Source: Comamonadaceae bacterium CG12_big_fil_rev_8_21_14_0_65_59_15
GTDB taxonomy: Bacteria > Pseudomonadota > Gammaproteobacteria > Burkholderiales > Burkholderiaceae_C
Direction: 5' to 3'
Assembly (NCBI GenBank): GCA_002786915.1
Contig: PCUV01000006.1
Location: 1-45,380, forward strand
Length of the DNA stretch: 45,380 nt
The notes under the pieces were generated by a model, which had not been told where the DNA came from, did no database searches, and saw only the letters and a list, made by a program, of their open reading frames with translations. Every line of letters starts with the position of its first letter. Positions within the stretch are counted from its first letter, which is position 1. Of the stretch, positions 6,874-15,951 are shown piece by piece. The translations under genes were made by a program, and so were the position numbers.

Positions 6874-9561
6874 TCAATTGGCTTGCAGGTGGTGAGTGAC
6901 CAGCTTGAAGTCGGGGTCTTCGGGGAAAGCCTTGATGACAAAGCCCAGGTTCTTCATCAACTTGAGCATGTTGGGGTTGTTGGCCAGCACCAGGCCTTCA
7001 ATTTCGGTCAGACCTTTTTCGCGCGCAAAGTCCATGATCGACAACATCAGGCGCGAACCCAGCCCGCGACCCTTGAAGTCGTCGGCCACTACCAATGAAA
7101 ACTCGCAGGTGGCGCGGTCCGGGTTGGTGATGTAGCGCGACACGCCAACGATGCGCGTGCTTTCCTGCGTTTGCCCTTGCGCGTCGGTGTGGGTCTGCGT
7201 GTACAGCGCCACGAGTGCCATCTCGCGGTCGTAGTCGATCAGCGTAAAGCGCGACAGCATGGTGGCGGGCAGCTCCTGCATGCTTGACACAAAGCGGAAG
7301 TAGCGGCTTTCTGGCGAGAGGCTGCGCACAAACGCCTGCAGCATCTCGGCGTCGTCGGGGTGCACCGGGCGCACCACGTATTCACCGCCACCGGCCATCG
7401 GGCACAGCTGTTCATGCTGCGACGGATAAGGCAGGATCGCCAGGTGGTTGTAGTGGCGCACCGACGGCGCCGCGTTGTCCACCACGATGCGTGCGTCCAC
7501 CGCCAGCGCGCCGGATTCATCCACAATGATCGGGTTGATGTCCATCTCGCGCAGCTGCGGCAGCTCGCACACCATTTCCGACACCCGCAGCAAGATCTGC
7601 TCCAGCGCGTCCAGATCGGCCGCCGGTGCGCCCCGCCAGGCGTCCAGTGTTTCGGCCACGCGTGAGCGTTCGATCAGGCGGCGCGCCAAAAACTGGTTCA
7701 GCGGGGGCAGTTCCATGGTGCGGTCGTTGATGAGTTCGATCATCGTGCCACCCGCGCCAAACGAAATGACCGGGCCAAACGGGTCGTCGGTGACCACGCC
7801 CACACACACCTCACGCCCGCGGCGCTGGTTCGACATGTTTTGCACCGTGACACCGTTGATGCGCGCGTTGGGCTGCTGGCGCGTGACGTTTTGCATCATG
7901 TCCAGAAACGTGTCGCGCACGCCCACGGCGTTCAGCACATTCAGCGCCACGCCCTGCACGTCCGACTTGTGGCTGATGTCGGGGGAATCGATCTTGAGCG
8001 CTACCGGAAACCCAAGCTGGGTGGCGATCATCATGGCTTCGTTGGCGCTGCGCGCCAACAGTGTCTTGGTGACCGGAATGTGGAACGCCGCCAGCAAGGC
8101 CTTGGATTCCATCTCGGTGAGCACGCGGCGGCGCTCGGCCAGCACGCTTTCAATCAGCAGCCTTGCGCCTTCCACATCGGGGTCAGCCAGGTCGCTCAAA
8201 GGCGGAGGCGTCTGTTGCAACAGTTGCTGATTCTGATAGAACGACGCCAGATTGCCAAAAGCGCCCACGGCCGCTTCGGGCGTACGGAAGGTGGGAATCG
8301 CCGCGTCGTTGAGCATGCGCCGTGAATCGCCCACCGACGCATCGCCCATCCAGCATGTCAAAAGAGGCTTGCTCACCTGGCGCGTGAACGCTGCAATGGT
8401 GGAGGCAATGGCGTCACCGTCCACCCCCACTTTCGGGGAATAAATCACCAGAATGCCGTCGATATTGGCATCGGCGTTGGCAGCCTGGATGGCCAGACGG
8501 TATTGCTCCGGCCCGGCGTCTTCCGACACGTCGATCAAATCGCTGAAAGTCGCCATGGGTGGCATCAGCGGGCGGATGGCCTCTATCTGATCGTGCGCCA
8601 GTGACTGTACATCCAGATGAATTTCACTGGCCCAGTCAGCCGCCAGCACGCCCGGGCCACCACCGTTGGTAATGATCGCCAGATGCCGCCCGGTGGGCTT
8701 GTAGCGCGAAGCCAGACACTTGGCTGCGGAAAACAACGCCACAAAGGAGCGCACGCGCACCGCACCGGCGCGCCGCAGCGCCGCATCAAACACGTCGTCG
8801 CTGCCAACGATGGTGCCCGAATGGGTCAGCGCCGCCCGATTGCCGGCCGGTTTGCGCCCCGCCTTGAGCACCACCACCGGTTTGGCGTTGGCTGCCGCGC
8901 GCAGCGCGCTCATGAAACGGCGTGCGTTGGTGATGCCTTCCAGATAAACCACGATGCTGTGGGTGCGCGCGTCGGACGCCAAAAAGTCCAGCACCTGCGC
9001 CATGTCCACCGCTGTATTGGGGCCCAGCGACACCACGGTGGAAAACCCGACCGCGTTTTTTTGGGCCCAGTCCAGAATCGACGACGTGAGCGCACCTGAC
9101 TGCGACACCAGTGCCAACGGTCCCTCGGTCGCCAACGGCCCGGCCACGCTGGCGTTTAACTGCAAGTGCGGGCGCTGAAAACCCATGCTGTTGGGGCCCA
9201 GCAGATAGATGCCATCACGCGTCGCCATCTTGTGCAGTTCGGCAGCCTGCGCCGCATCAATGCCGCTGGAGATCACCAATGCAGAACGGCATTTGATGCG
9301 CCCGGCAATTTCCAGCGCCGCGGCCACCTCTTGCGGCGGCAGCGCGATGATGGCCAGATCGGCGTGCGTATTGGCCAGGTCGGCCAGGGTGCCACTGGCG
9401 TGGATGTCCAGAAAAACCAGTTTGCCCGAAAAGCGCTGCGCCGTCATGGCCTGAAACAGTGTGCGCGCCTGCGCTACCTGGGTCTGCGGGTCGTCGTGCC
9501 GTCCAACAAAAACGGCAATCGTCGAGGGGGTGAACATCGAGCTCAGAAAATGCTTATCCAT
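6874..9561 (-). CDS. acyl-CoA synthetase (NDP-forming)/GNAT fusion, Pat-type protein acyltransferase
   Basis: 895 residues, close to the length of the E. coli PatZ/YfiQ family. Domain order: CoA-binding Rossmann domain (about 10-110), succinyl-CoA-ligase-like domains (about 130-450, with the THSGTIVGSDD loop), ATP-grasp domain (about 480-710), and a C-terminal GNAT domain (about 730-890, with FKGRGLGSRLM as the acetyl-CoA binding loop). Such proteins lysine-acetylate metabolic enzymes, notably acetyl-CoA synthetase. The synthetase half is often inactive as an enzyme and acts as an acetyl-CoA sensor. The gene stands alone, convergent with the hydroxy-acid dehydrogenase and divergent from dinB. 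The ATG at 9561 is the only sensible start. Confidence 0.88.
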   Translation of the reverse strand: MDKHFLSSMFTPSTIAVFVGRHDDPQTQVAQARTLFQAMTAQRFSGKLVFLDIHASGTLADLANTHADLAIIALPPQEVAAALEIAGRIKCRSALVISSGIDAAQAAELHKMATRDGIYLLGPNSMGFQRPHLQLNASVAGPLATEGPLALVSQSGALTSSILDWAQKNAVGFSTVVSLGPNTAVDMAQVLDFLASDARTHSIVVYLEGITNARRFMSALRAAANAKPVVVLKAGRKPAGNRAALTHSGTIVGSDDVFDAALRRAGAVRVRSFVALFSAAKCLASRYKPTGRHLAIITNGGGPGVLAADWASEIHLDVQSLAHDQIEAIRPLMPPMATFSDLIDVSEDAGPEQYRLAIQAANADANIDGILVIYSPKVGVDGDAIASTIAAFTRQVSKPLLTCWMGDASVGDSRRMLNDAAIPTFRTPEAAVGAFGNLASFYQNQQLLQQTPPPLSDLADPDVEGARLLIESVLAERRRVLTEMESKALLAAFHIPVTKTLLARSANEAMMIATQLGFPVALKIDSPDISHKSDVQGVALNVLNAVGVRDTFLDMMQNVTRQQPNARINGVTVQNMSNQRRGREVCVGVVTDDPFGPVISFGAGGTMIELINDRTMELPPLNQFLARRLIERSRVAETLDAWRGAPAADLDALEQILLRVSEMVCELPQLREMDINPIIVDESGALAVDARIVVDNAAPSVRHYNHLAILPYPSQHEQLCPMAGGGEYVVRPVHPDDAEMLQAFVRSLSPESRYFRFVSSMQELPATMLSRFTLIDYDREMALVALYTQTHTDAQGQTQESTRIVGVSRYITNPDRATCEFSLVVADDFKGRGLGSRLMLSIMDFAREKGLTEIEGLVLANNPNMLKLMKNLGFVIKAFPEDPDFKLVTHHLQAN

Positions 9562-9681
9562 GCAATTACCTATTGACTTTTCAAATTTGTAGCGGAGCTT
9601 ACTCGGTTCTAGCGCGGTTGCGCCTGATTTTCGTCAGCTTGCGGCAAGTTTGACCAAATTGCAACGCTATCCTTGCGTGCC

Positions 9682-10944
9682 ATGCCGCCACTCCCTTCGA
9701 ACCCCGCAGTGATACGCCCCAGACGCATCGCGCACCTTGACATGGACGCTTTTTACGCGTCGGTGGAGCTGCTGCGCTATCCGCAGCTCAAGGGTTTGCC
9801 GGTGGTGATTGGCGGGGGCAGGCGCAGCGTGGACGATGCACTGCTGGCGCAACCCGAGCGGCCGTTGCACAAAATTCCCCTGCGTGACTTTCCGCGCCTT
9901 GAAAGCTACACCGGCCGTGGCGTGATTACAACAGCCACCTACGCAGCACGGCAGTTTGGCGTGGGCTCGGCCATGGGGCTGATGAAAGCGGCCAAACTGT
10001 GCCCGCAAGCCATTTTGTTGCCAGTGGACTTTGCCGAATACCGGCGCTATTCACGCGCCTTCAAAGACATCATTCTGGACATTGCCCCGCTCATGGAAGA
10101 CCGGGGTGTGGACGAGGTTTACATTGATTTCACTGACGTGCCCGGTGGCCAACGCGAGGGCGGCCGGGTGCTCGCGCGGCTTCTCCAGAAAACCATTTTT
10201 CAGCAAACCGGCCTGACCTGCTCGGTGGGCGTGGCACCCAACAAGCTGCTGGCCAAAATGGCCAGTGAGTTCAACAAGCCCAACGGCATTGCGATCGTTC
10301 TGAAAGAAGACCTGCAAGACAAAATCTGGCCGCTGGCGTGCCGCAAGATCAATGGCATTGGCCCCAAGACAGACGAAAAACTGCAAAGCCTGGGCATCAC
10401 CACCATTGGCGAGCTGGCGCAACAAGACCTGGACTGGCTGATCGACCACTTTGGCCCCAAAACCGGCGTCTGGCTGCATGAGGCATCCCATGGGCGCGAC
10501 GACCGCCCGGTTGTGCTGGAAAGCGAACCCGTGTCGATGAGCCGCGAAACCACGTTCGAGCGCGACCTGCACGCGGTGCGCGACAAAGCCGAGCTGGGTG
10601 CCATCTTCACCCAGCTATGCCAGCAAGTGGCCGCCGACCTGGCACGCAAGGGGTATGTGGGAAAAACCATCGGTGTGAAGCTACGCTATGACGACTTCAA
10701 AGCCGTTACGCGCGACCAGACGCTGGACCACTACACCGCAGATGCCGCCGAGATTCGCCAGATGGCAGGACAGTGCCTAAAACGTGTGCCGCTGGCCAAA
10801 CGCCTGCGTTTGCTGGGCGTGCGGGTGGCGTCTTTGATGCGTCTGGATGAGGCCCAGGTTCACAAGGAAAATAAGCCTGTCGCCCCCATTGATAAAGGGG
10901 AAAAAGCTATTGATTCAATAGTGATTGAAGGCCAGCTTTTTTGA
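9682..10944 (+). CDS. dinB: DNA polymerase IV (Y-family translesion polymerase)
   Basis: 420 residues. HLDMDAFYASVE carries the first catalytic Asp and VDEVYIDFTD the catalytic Asp-Glu pair. The palm is followed by helix-hairpin-helix KINGIGPKTDEKL and the little-finger domain. Compared with E. coli DinB there is an insertion of about 30 residues between VIGGGRR and RGVITT. This and the VDE-Y-ID variant place it in a divergent DinB subgroup. I prefer the ATG at 9682 to the TTG at 9673. Oddity: the last 25 or so residues (from about ENKPVAP) are encoded by a copy of a dispersed genomic repeat, so the natural C-terminus was replaced or extended by repeat insertion. Confidence 0.92.
   Translation: MPPLPSNPAVIRPRRIAHLDMDAFYASVELLRYPQLKGLPVVIGGGRRSVDDALLAQPERPLHKIPLRDFPRLESYTGRGVITTATYAARQFGVGSAMGLMKAAKLCPQAILLPVDFAEYRRYSRAFKDIILDIAPLMEDRGVDEVYIDFTDVPGGQREGGRVLARLLQKTIFQQTGLTCSVGVAPNKLLAKMASEFNKPNGIAIVLKEDLQDKIWPLACRKINGIGPKTDEKLQSLGITTIGELAQQDLDWLIDHFGPKTGVWLHEASHGRDDRPVVLESEPVSMSRETTFERDLHAVRDKAELGAIFTQLCQQVAADLARKGYVGKTIGVKLRYDDFKAVTRDQTLDHYTADAAEIRQMAGQCLKRVPLAKRLRLLGVRVASLMRLDEAQVHKENKPVAPIDKGEKAIDSIVIEGQLF
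10870..10928. repeat. dispersed Comamonadaceae-type repeat (copy D), overlapping dinB 3' end
   Basis: AATAAGCCTGTCGCCCCCATT followed by a GGGG run and AGCTATTGATTCAATAG matches the same layout as copies at 12606, 14296, 21598 and 34541: a CCTCTAGC-like start, an inverted CCCC/GGGG pair, then a (G)ATAGCTAT-like end. It is translated in frame as the tail of DinB. Confidence 0.65.
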
Positions 10945-10955
10945 CATATCACCGA

Positions 10956-11432
10956 TCATTGGGGCACCACCAAGGTCAGGCGTGGGAAATAACTGCGGTA
11001 GCGCGCAACGTCACGCGTGAGCAACTGCCAACCGTTGATCAGGGCGTGCGCGCCAATATAAAAGTCGGGCATGGGTGAGGTCTTGCTGCCCTGCAACTGG
11101 CGGTACACCTTGAAAGCCTGTCCAGCCAAAAAGGCTGCATCCCACGGCAGCGCATCGCGTTGCAGGGGCAGCCCCTGCAACGCCGCTTCCAGATCGGCCG
11201 CGCGTTCAAACCTTGGGCTAATTTCGGCCAGAATGATCGGGTTGATCACCAGCGGCCCCTGTTGCGCGCAGGTTTCCAGCTGCGACAGCGACCATTCGGC
11301 CCAGCGCGGATCGTCGGCCAGCACGTCGATCAGCACGCAACTGTCCACCAGCGTCGCGGAGGGCCGGGGTGGCAACAGGTAGCGTGCGCTGGGTTCGCGC
11401 GCCTCTGGCGGCGGGTCAGGCAGCGACTTCAT
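10956..11432 (-). CDS. VapC-type PIN-domain toxin
   Basis: Predicted PIN-fold ribonuclease toxin, 158 residues. The acidic metal-binding residues are visible: D30 in LVDSCVLIDVL, E70 in ILAEIS, D123 in PDFYIGAHA. About 25 proline-rich residues precede the PIN fold. The start overlaps the antitoxin stop as ATGA, the usual coupling in toxin-antitoxin operons. PIN toxins usually cut tRNA or rRNA; the target cannot be told here. The order antitoxin first, toxin second is standard. Confidence 0.85.
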   Translation of the reverse strand: MKSLPDPPPEAREPSARYLLPPRPSATLVDSCVLIDVLADDPRWAEWSLSQLETCAQQGPLVINPIILAEISPRFERAADLEAALQGLPLQRDALPWDAAFLAGQAFKVYRQLQGSKTSPMPDFYIGAHALINGWQLLTRDVARYRSYFPRLTLVVPQ

Positions 11433-11668
11433 CCGCGCAAAAATGCCATGAATTCGTCGGTGCCCATGCCCTTGAAGGCGCTGGCGTTGGCGCTGCCGCG
11501 CACGCGCTCAAACGCGCTGCGCACGGACGATGCGGCGGGCGCCACCAAGCGCATCAGCACCCGGCCATCGCCCTGCACTTCAAAATCGACGTCGCAGTTG
11601 GGGTGCATGCCGGCTTGTTCGCGCACCGCTTGCGGAATCGTGACCTGACCTTTGCTGGTGATTTTCAT
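11429..11668 (-). CDS. AbrB/MazE-fold antitoxin of the VapBC pair
   Basis: 79 residues. The N-terminal MKITSKGQVTIPQAVREQAG (1-20) is the classic swapped-hairpin AbrB/SpoVT DNA-binding motif. The C-terminal half, ending in GTDEFMAFLRG, is the likely toxin-binding arm. It should neutralise the PIN toxin and repress its own promoter. A strong Shine-Dalgarno AGGAG lies 7 bases upstream of the ATG, inside a palindromic operator-like sequence (11671-11697). Confidence 0.87.
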   Translation of the reverse strand: MKITSKGQVTIPQAVREQAGMHPNCDVDFEVQGDGRVLMRLVAPAASSVRSAFERVRGSANASAFKGMGTDEFMAFLRG

Positions 11669-11670
11669 AT

Positions 11671-11697
11671 TCTTACTCCTGAAGGTAAGAATCTTAC
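11671..11697 (-). promoter_or_regulatory. predicted autoregulatory operator of the vapBC operon
   Basis: Three alternating half-sites, TCTTAC (11671-11676), GTAAGA (11685-11690) and TCTTAC (11692-11697), form two overlapping palindromes immediately before the antitoxin ATG. The ribosome-binding AGGAG (11676-11680, minus strand) sits inside the first. AbrB-fold antitoxins bind such repeats to repress their operon. Confidence 0.6.
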
Positions 11698-11749
11698 TTC
11701 AATCCGCCAGAGCCAGGATTCCAACCTGCCACCCCATCGCATACATCCC

Positions 11750-12595
11750 TTACTGCCGGGCGTTACGCACGTTGGCGGGCAGCGTCTGCGGGTGGCTGGT
11801 GCGAAACGGGTTGATGTCCAGGCCACCGCGGCGCGTGTAGCGCGCGTACACCGTCAGCTTGTGCGGCTTGCAGCGCTGCCAGATGTCGGCAAACATGCGC
11901 TCCACGCACTGTTCATGAAACCCGGTGTGCTGGCGAAAGCTCACGATGTAGCGCAGCAACCCGGCCTGATCAATCTGCGGTCCCGCGTAGCTGATCTGCA
12001 CGCTGGCCCAGTCGGGCTGGCCGGTCACCGGGCAGTTGCTGCGCAGCAGGTTGCTGGTGAGCACCTCGGTGACCGGCTCTTCATCGGTGGCGCTGCACAG
12101 CAAGTCGGGCGCGGGGGTGTAGCGGTCGCAGTCCAGGTCCAGCCGGTCCAGGTTCAGGCCGTCCAGCTCATAGATCGGCTCGCGGTCAAATTGGTCCTGG
12201 CCGATCAGTCGCACCCCCACGCTGCTGCGCACCACGCCGCCGCGCCAGGCGGCTTCGGTCAAATCAGTGCGCAGGCGCTGCTGCACCTGCGCTGCGCCGG
12301 CAAAGCGCGTGTTGGCAAACGAGCCCAGGTACAGCTTGAGCGATTTGCTCTCAATCAGGTTCGTCGACTCACACGGCACGGTGATGTGCGCCAGCGCCAC
12401 CTGCGGCTTGCCGCGCGCATTGAGCCAGCTCAGCTCAAACGCCGTCCACAGGTCTGCGCCCATAAAAGGCAAACTGGCGCCCAAGCCCAGATCAGCACGC
12501 GACAAGGCGCGCGCGATGGGGTACAGCTGCGCGGCATCCAACTGGCTGGGGTAGGTGGTGGGCTGGCCCAGGCCAGAGTGTTCGGGAAGGTTCAT
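11750..12595 (-). CDS. queF: NADPH-dependent 7-cyano-7-deazaguanine reductase (long, YqcD-type)
   Basis: Reduces preQ0 to preQ1 in queuosine tRNA modification. The 281-residue product is the long two-domain QueF form. The substrate motif [12 protein letters not shown] is at about 82-93, and the catalytic Cys188 is in [12 protein letters not shown]. The start at 12595 gives [10 protein letters not shown], matching the family N-terminus. An ATG three codons upstream (12604) is possible, and the longer frame upstream runs into a dispersed repeat and is unlikely. It stands between the VapBC pair and yaaA, all on the minus strand. Confidence 0.94.
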   Translation of the reverse strand: MNLPEHSGLGQPTTYPSQLDAAQLYPIARALSRADLGLGASLPFMGADLWTAFELSWLNARGKPQVALAHITVPCESTNLIESKSLKLYLGSFANTRFAGAAQVQQRLRTDLTEAAWRGGVVRSSVGVRLIGQDQFDREPIYELDGLNLDRLDLDCDRYTPAPDLLCSATDEEPVTEVLTSNLLRSNCPVTGQPDWASVQISYAGPQIDQAGLLRYIVSFRQHTGFHEQCVERMFADIWQRCKPHKLTVYARYTRRGGLDINPFRTSHPQTLPANVRNARQ

Positions 12596-12605
12596 GGATG
12601 CCATG

Positions 12606-12660
12606 GTATTGATAGCTAGCAGTCCTTTTGAAACAGGTGCTAGTGGCCAATTTCTTATAA
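12606..12660. repeat. dispersed Comamonadaceae-type repeat (copy E, minus orientation)
   Basis: On the minus strand this reads GCCACTAGCACCTGTTTC...GACTGCTAGCTATCAATACC. It aligns with the copies at 21598 and 34541 in the (T)CTAGC-CTTGT start and the TAGCTATCAA end. It fills the queF-yaaA gap. Confidence 0.7.
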
Positions 12661-12665
12661 ATCCC

Positions 12666-13442
12666 TCAAGCCGCCAATTGGCGCCTAAAAACCAGTCGTT
12701 CAGCGCTGGAGGGCGCGGACGCAAAGGCGTAGCCGTCCAGATCAAAGCCTTTGAGTTGCTCGGGCAGGTTCAGGGCGTGCGTGGCGGCGTAACGCGCCAT
12801 CAGGCCGCGCGCACGCTTGGCATAAAAACTGATGATCTTGTACTGCCCGCCCTTGAAGTCTTCAAACACGCAGTCGATCACGCGCGCCTTGAGCACCCGG
12901 GCGTTCACCGCCTTGAAGTATTCCTGGCTGGCCAGATTGATCACCACGGGCGTTTTGTCGCCGCGCAGTCGGGTGTTGAGGTAGTCGGCAATTTGCGTGC
13001 CCCAAAACTGGTACAGGTCTTTGCCATGCGCTGTAGCCAGCGCGGTACCCATTTCCAGCCGGTACGGCTGCATGTAGTCCAGCGGGCGCAGCACGCCGTA
13101 CAGCCCGCTCAAGATACACACATGGTCTTGCAGCCACGCCAGCTGGTCGGCACCCAGGCTGCTGGCCGCCAGCCCGTCGTACACGTCGCCGTTGAATGCC
13201 AGCACCGCCTGCTTGGCGTTTTTGGCGGTGAATTTGGGCGACCACGCCTGGTAGCGCGCCACGTTCAGCGCCGCCAGCTTGTCGCTGAGGCTCATTAGGC
13301 TGGCAATCTGGTGTGGCGCTTTCTGCCGCAAAACGCCGATCAGCTCGGCGGCCTGCGCTTTGAACAAGGGCTGGGTTGGTGTCACAGCGCCCAAGGGCGT
13401 TTCAAAGTCGAGCGACTTGGCAGGAGAGAGCAAAAACAGCAT
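12666..13442 (-). CDS. yaaA: peroxide stress protein YaaA (DUF328/UPF0246)
   Basis: 258 residues, full length for the family. It starts [17 protein letters not shown], the diagnostic N-terminus, and contains [18 protein letters not shown] near the C-terminal part. In E. coli YaaA lowers free intracellular iron and so limits Fenton damage during hydrogen peroxide stress, and it is OxyR-controlled. Here it is transcribed divergently from ahpC, which supports a shared peroxide response. The 187-base gap contains an OxyR-like ATAG-N7-CTAT element. Confidence 0.93.
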   Translation of the reverse strand: MLFLLSPAKSLDFETPLGAVTPTQPLFKAQAAELIGVLRQKAPHQIASLMSLSDKLAALNVARYQAWSPKFTAKNAKQAVLAFNGDVYDGLAASSLGADQLAWLQDHVCILSGLYGVLRPLDYMQPYRLEMGTALATAHGKDLYQFWGTQIADYLNTRLRGDKTPVVINLASQEYFKAVNARVLKARVIDCVFEDFKGGQYKIISFYAKRARGLMARYAATHALNLPEQLKGFDLDGYAFASAPSSAERLVFRRQLAA

Positions 13443-13548
13443 GACACAACACTTCAGAACACAGCCAACGCGGCTGCGCGGGGCATTATCGCGACCCGGT
13501 CATAAAGAATGGCTATTGATAGCTTATAAACAATGCATCACGAAAGCG

Positions 13549-13563
13549 ATAGAACGCTCCTAT
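13549..13563. promoter_or_regulatory. OxyR-like half-element between yaaA and ahpC
   Basis: ATAG-N7-CTAT with exact 7-base spacing. This is half of the extended OxyR consensus of four tetranucleotides spaced by seven. The neighbouring tetranucleotides do not match well. The site lies about 67 bases before the ahpC ATG, upstream of a possible -10 (GATAACAAT, about 13577). The position and the functions of both flanking genes support it; binding is inferred. Confidence 0.45.
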
Positions 13564-13629
13564 GATTCACCCATCGGATAACAATGCACGTTGCCCGACA
13601 CCTTGTTCAACCTTTTTCAGGAGTTTTTT

Positions 13630-14193
13630 ATGTCCCTCATCAACACCCAAGTCAAACCGTTCAAAGCCCAAGCCTACCAACAAGGCAAGTTTTTCGAAGT
13701 GACCGAGCAAACCCTGATGGGCAAGTGGTCGGTCATCATGTTCTACCCGGCTGACTTCACCTTTGTGTGCCCCACCGAGCTGGAAGACATGGCCGACCTG
13801 CACCCCGAATTTGCCAAGCTGGGCGTGCAAGTGTTTGGCGCCTCCACCGACACGCACTTTGCCCACAAGGCCTGGGCCGACACGTCGCCCGCCATCAAGA
13901 AAGTGCAATACGCGCTGATCGGTGACCCCACCGGCGCGCTGACACGCAACTTTGAAGTGATGATCGAAGAAGCCGGCCTGGCGCTGCGCGGCACGTTCGT
14001 CATCAACCCCGAAGGGCAGATCAAGCTGTGCGAAATCCACGACAACGGCATTGGCCGTGACGCAGGCGAACTGCTGCGCAAGGTCAAGGCCGCGCAGTAC
14101 ACCTACAGCCACCCGGGTGAAGTGTGCCCCGCCAAGTGGAAGGAAGGCGCTGCCACCCTGAAACCGTCGCTGGATCTGGTCGGCAAGATTTAA
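13630..14193 (+). CDS. ahpC: alkyl hydroperoxide reductase subunit C (2-Cys peroxiredoxin)
   Basis: Reduces hydrogen peroxide and organic hydroperoxides. 187 residues, identical in length to E. coli AhpC. The peroxidatic C47 is in FTFVCPTE and the resolving C166 in [10 protein letters not shown]. The ATG at 13630 follows AGGAG with 6-base spacing, which decides it over an in-frame start at 13591. It is followed by an intrinsic terminator-like hairpin and then ahpF, which re-oxidises or re-reduces it with NADH. Confidence 0.97.
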   Translation: MSLINTQVKPFKAQAYQQGKFFEVTEQTLMGKWSVIMFYPADFTFVCPTELEDMADLHPEFAKLGVQVFGASTDTHFAHKAWADTSPAIKKVQYALIGDPTGALTRNFEVMIEEAGLALRGTFVINPEGQIKLCEIHDNGIGRDAGELLRKVKAAQYTYSHPGEVCPAKWKEGAATLKPSLDLVGKI

Positions 14194-14241
14194 TTTCAAA
14201 CCGGCTCTCCCAACGCGCGCTGCCCGGTGCGGCGCGCCTAC

Positions 14242-14289
14242 AGCCGGACGACGACGGGGTGCGCAGGCACTCTGCCGTCCGGCTTTTTT
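14242..14289 (+). terminator. intrinsic terminator after ahpC
   Basis: The 9-bp stem AGCCGGACG (14242-14250) pairs with CGTCCGGCT (14276-14284) and is followed at once by a T6 run. It lies between ahpC and ahpF, so it probably attenuates rather than fully blocks read-through, giving more AhpC than AhpF. Confidence 0.8.
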
Positions 14290-14295
14290 ATGCAC

Positions 14296-14352
14296 TAAAT
14301 CAGGCTCCAGCCCTTGTTATTAAAGGGTGAGTAGCTCTATCTTCAATAGTTA
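14296..14352. repeat. dispersed Comamonadaceae-type repeat (copy C)
   Basis: AAATCAGGCTCCAGCCCTTG ... AAAGGGTGAGTAGCTCTATC ... ATAGTTAAA has the same order of blocks as the other copies, including an inverted CCCTT/AAGGG pair. It sits between the ahpC terminator and the ahpF ribosome-binding site (AAAAGGAA). Confidence 0.7.
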
Positions 14353-14365
14353 AAAGGAAACCATC

Positions 14366-15925
14366 ATGCTCGACCAAGAACTGCAATCCCAACTCGCCGC
14401 CTACCTGCAGCGCGTCACCTTGCCCTTCGAGATGGTGGCCAGCCTGGACGACTCCGAGGCATCGGGTCAGATGCGCGATCTGCTGACCCAGGTGGCGGCC
14501 ATGTCGCCGCACATCACCCTGCGCACTGACGGCAGCGACGCGCGTAAACCATCCTTCACGCTGCGGCGCCCAGGTACCGCCAACAGCTTGCGCTTTGCCG
14601 GGCTGCCCCTGGGGCACGAATTCACCTCGCTGGTGCTGGCGCTGCTGTGGACCGGCGGTCACCCGCCCAAGGTGGAGCCGGCCGTGCTGGAACAAATCAG
14701 CGCACTGCCCGGCGACTACCGCTTTGAAATTTATATGTCGCTGTCGTGCCACAACTGCCCCGACGTGGTGCAGGCGCTGGCGCTGATGGCCATCACCAAC
14801 CCGCGCATCCACGCGACCGTGATCGACGGCGCGCTATACCAGGCCGAGGTGGACGCGCGCCAGATCATGGCCGTGCCCACGGTCTATCTGAACGGGCAGG
14901 AATTTGGCTCGGGCCGCATGACGCTGGAAGAAATTCTGGGCAAGCTCGACACCGGCGCGGCCGCGCGGGAGGCCGCTCAACTCAGCAACCAGGCACCGTT
15001 TGACGTGTTGATCGTCGGCGGTGGCCCCGCGGGTGCCGCCGCTGCCGTCTATGCCGCGCGTAAGGGCATTCGCACCGGCGTGGCGGCCGAGCGCTTTGGC
15101 GGCCAGGTCAACGACACGCTGGGCATCGAAAACTTTGTTTCGGTGATGGAAACCGATGGCCCCAAATTTGCCGCCGCACTGGAGGCGCACGTGCGCGCCT
15201 ACGACGTGCCGATCATGAACCTGCAGCGCGCCGAGCACATCGTGCCTGCGGCCACACCCGGCGGGCTGATCGAGGTGAAGCTGGCCAACGGCGGCAGCCT
15301 GAAAAGCAAAACCGTCATCCTGTCCACCGGCGCGCGCTGGCGCAACGTGAACGTGCCGGGTGAAGCCGAGTACAAAAACAAGGGAGTGGCCTACTGCCCG
15401 CACTGCGACGGCCCGCTGTTCAAGGGCAAGCGTGTAGGCGTGATTGGCGGAGGCAACTCGGGCGTTGAAGCGGCCATCGACCTGGCGGGCATTGTGGAAC
15501 ACGTGACGCTGATCGAATTTGACACCCAACTGCGCGCCGACGCGGTGTTGGTGAACAAGCTCAAGAGCCTGCCCAACGTGACCATCCACCTCAACGCCCA
15601 AACCACAGAGATCACCGGCGACGGTCAAAAGATGAATGGCCTGAGCTTCAAAGACCGCGCCACGGGCGAGCTGCACCACCTGGACATGGCCGGTGTGTTT
15701 GTGCAGATTGGTCTGGTGCCCAACACCGAATGGCTCAAAGGCACGCTGGAGCTGAGCAACCGCGGCGAGATTGTGGTGGACGCCAAAGGCGCAACGTCAT
15801 TGCCGGGCGTGTTTGCCGCTGGCGACGCGACCACCGTGCCGTTCAAGCAAATCATCATCGCCACCGGCGACGGGGCCAAAGCGGCGCTAAGCGCATTTGA
15901 CTATTTGATGCGGCTGCCGGCTTGA
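14366..15925 (+). CDS. ahpF: alkyl hydroperoxide reductase subunit F
   Basis: NADH-dependent flavoprotein disulfide reductase that regenerates AhpC. 519 residues, the usual length. The N-terminal double-thioredoxin-fold domain has its redox pair C128/C131 (SCHNCPD). The FAD motif GGGPAG is at 218-223, the second redox pair C344/C347 in YCPHCDGP, and the NADH motif GGGNSG at 361-366. The start is preceded by AAAAGGAA. It follows ahpC in the same direction with a terminator and a repeat between them. Confidence 0.97.
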   Translation: MLDQELQSQLAAYLQRVTLPFEMVASLDDSEASGQMRDLLTQVAAMSPHITLRTDGSDARKPSFTLRRPGTANSLRFAGLPLGHEFTSLVLALLWTGGHPPKVEPAVLEQISALPGDYRFEIYMSLSCHNCPDVVQALALMAITNPRIHATVIDGALYQAEVDARQIMAVPTVYLNGQEFGSGRMTLEEILGKLDTGAAAREAAQLSNQAPFDVLIVGGGPAGAAAAVYAARKGIRTGVAAERFGGQVNDTLGIENFVSVMETDGPKFAAALEAHVRAYDVPIMNLQRAEHIVPAATPGGLIEVKLANGGSLKSKTVILSTGARWRNVNVPGEAEYKNKGVAYCPHCDGPLFKGKRVGVIGGGNSGVEAAIDLAGIVEHVTLIEFDTQLRADAVLVNKLKSLPNVTIHLNAQTTEITGDGQKMNGLSFKDRATGELHHLDMAGVFVQIGLVPNTEWLKGTLELSNRGEIVVDAKGATSLPGVFAAGDATTVPFKQIIIATGDGAKAALSAFDYLMRLPA

Positions 15926-15951
15926 AGCTGTGCGGCGTAACGTCAAACGTT

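Noticed and set aside
5619..6941. 440-codon minus-strand open frame opposite the hydroxy-acid dehydrogenase gene
   Set aside because: It has low-complexity composition (His/Gln/Val-rich) and no family; the plus-strand gene has all catalytic motifs.
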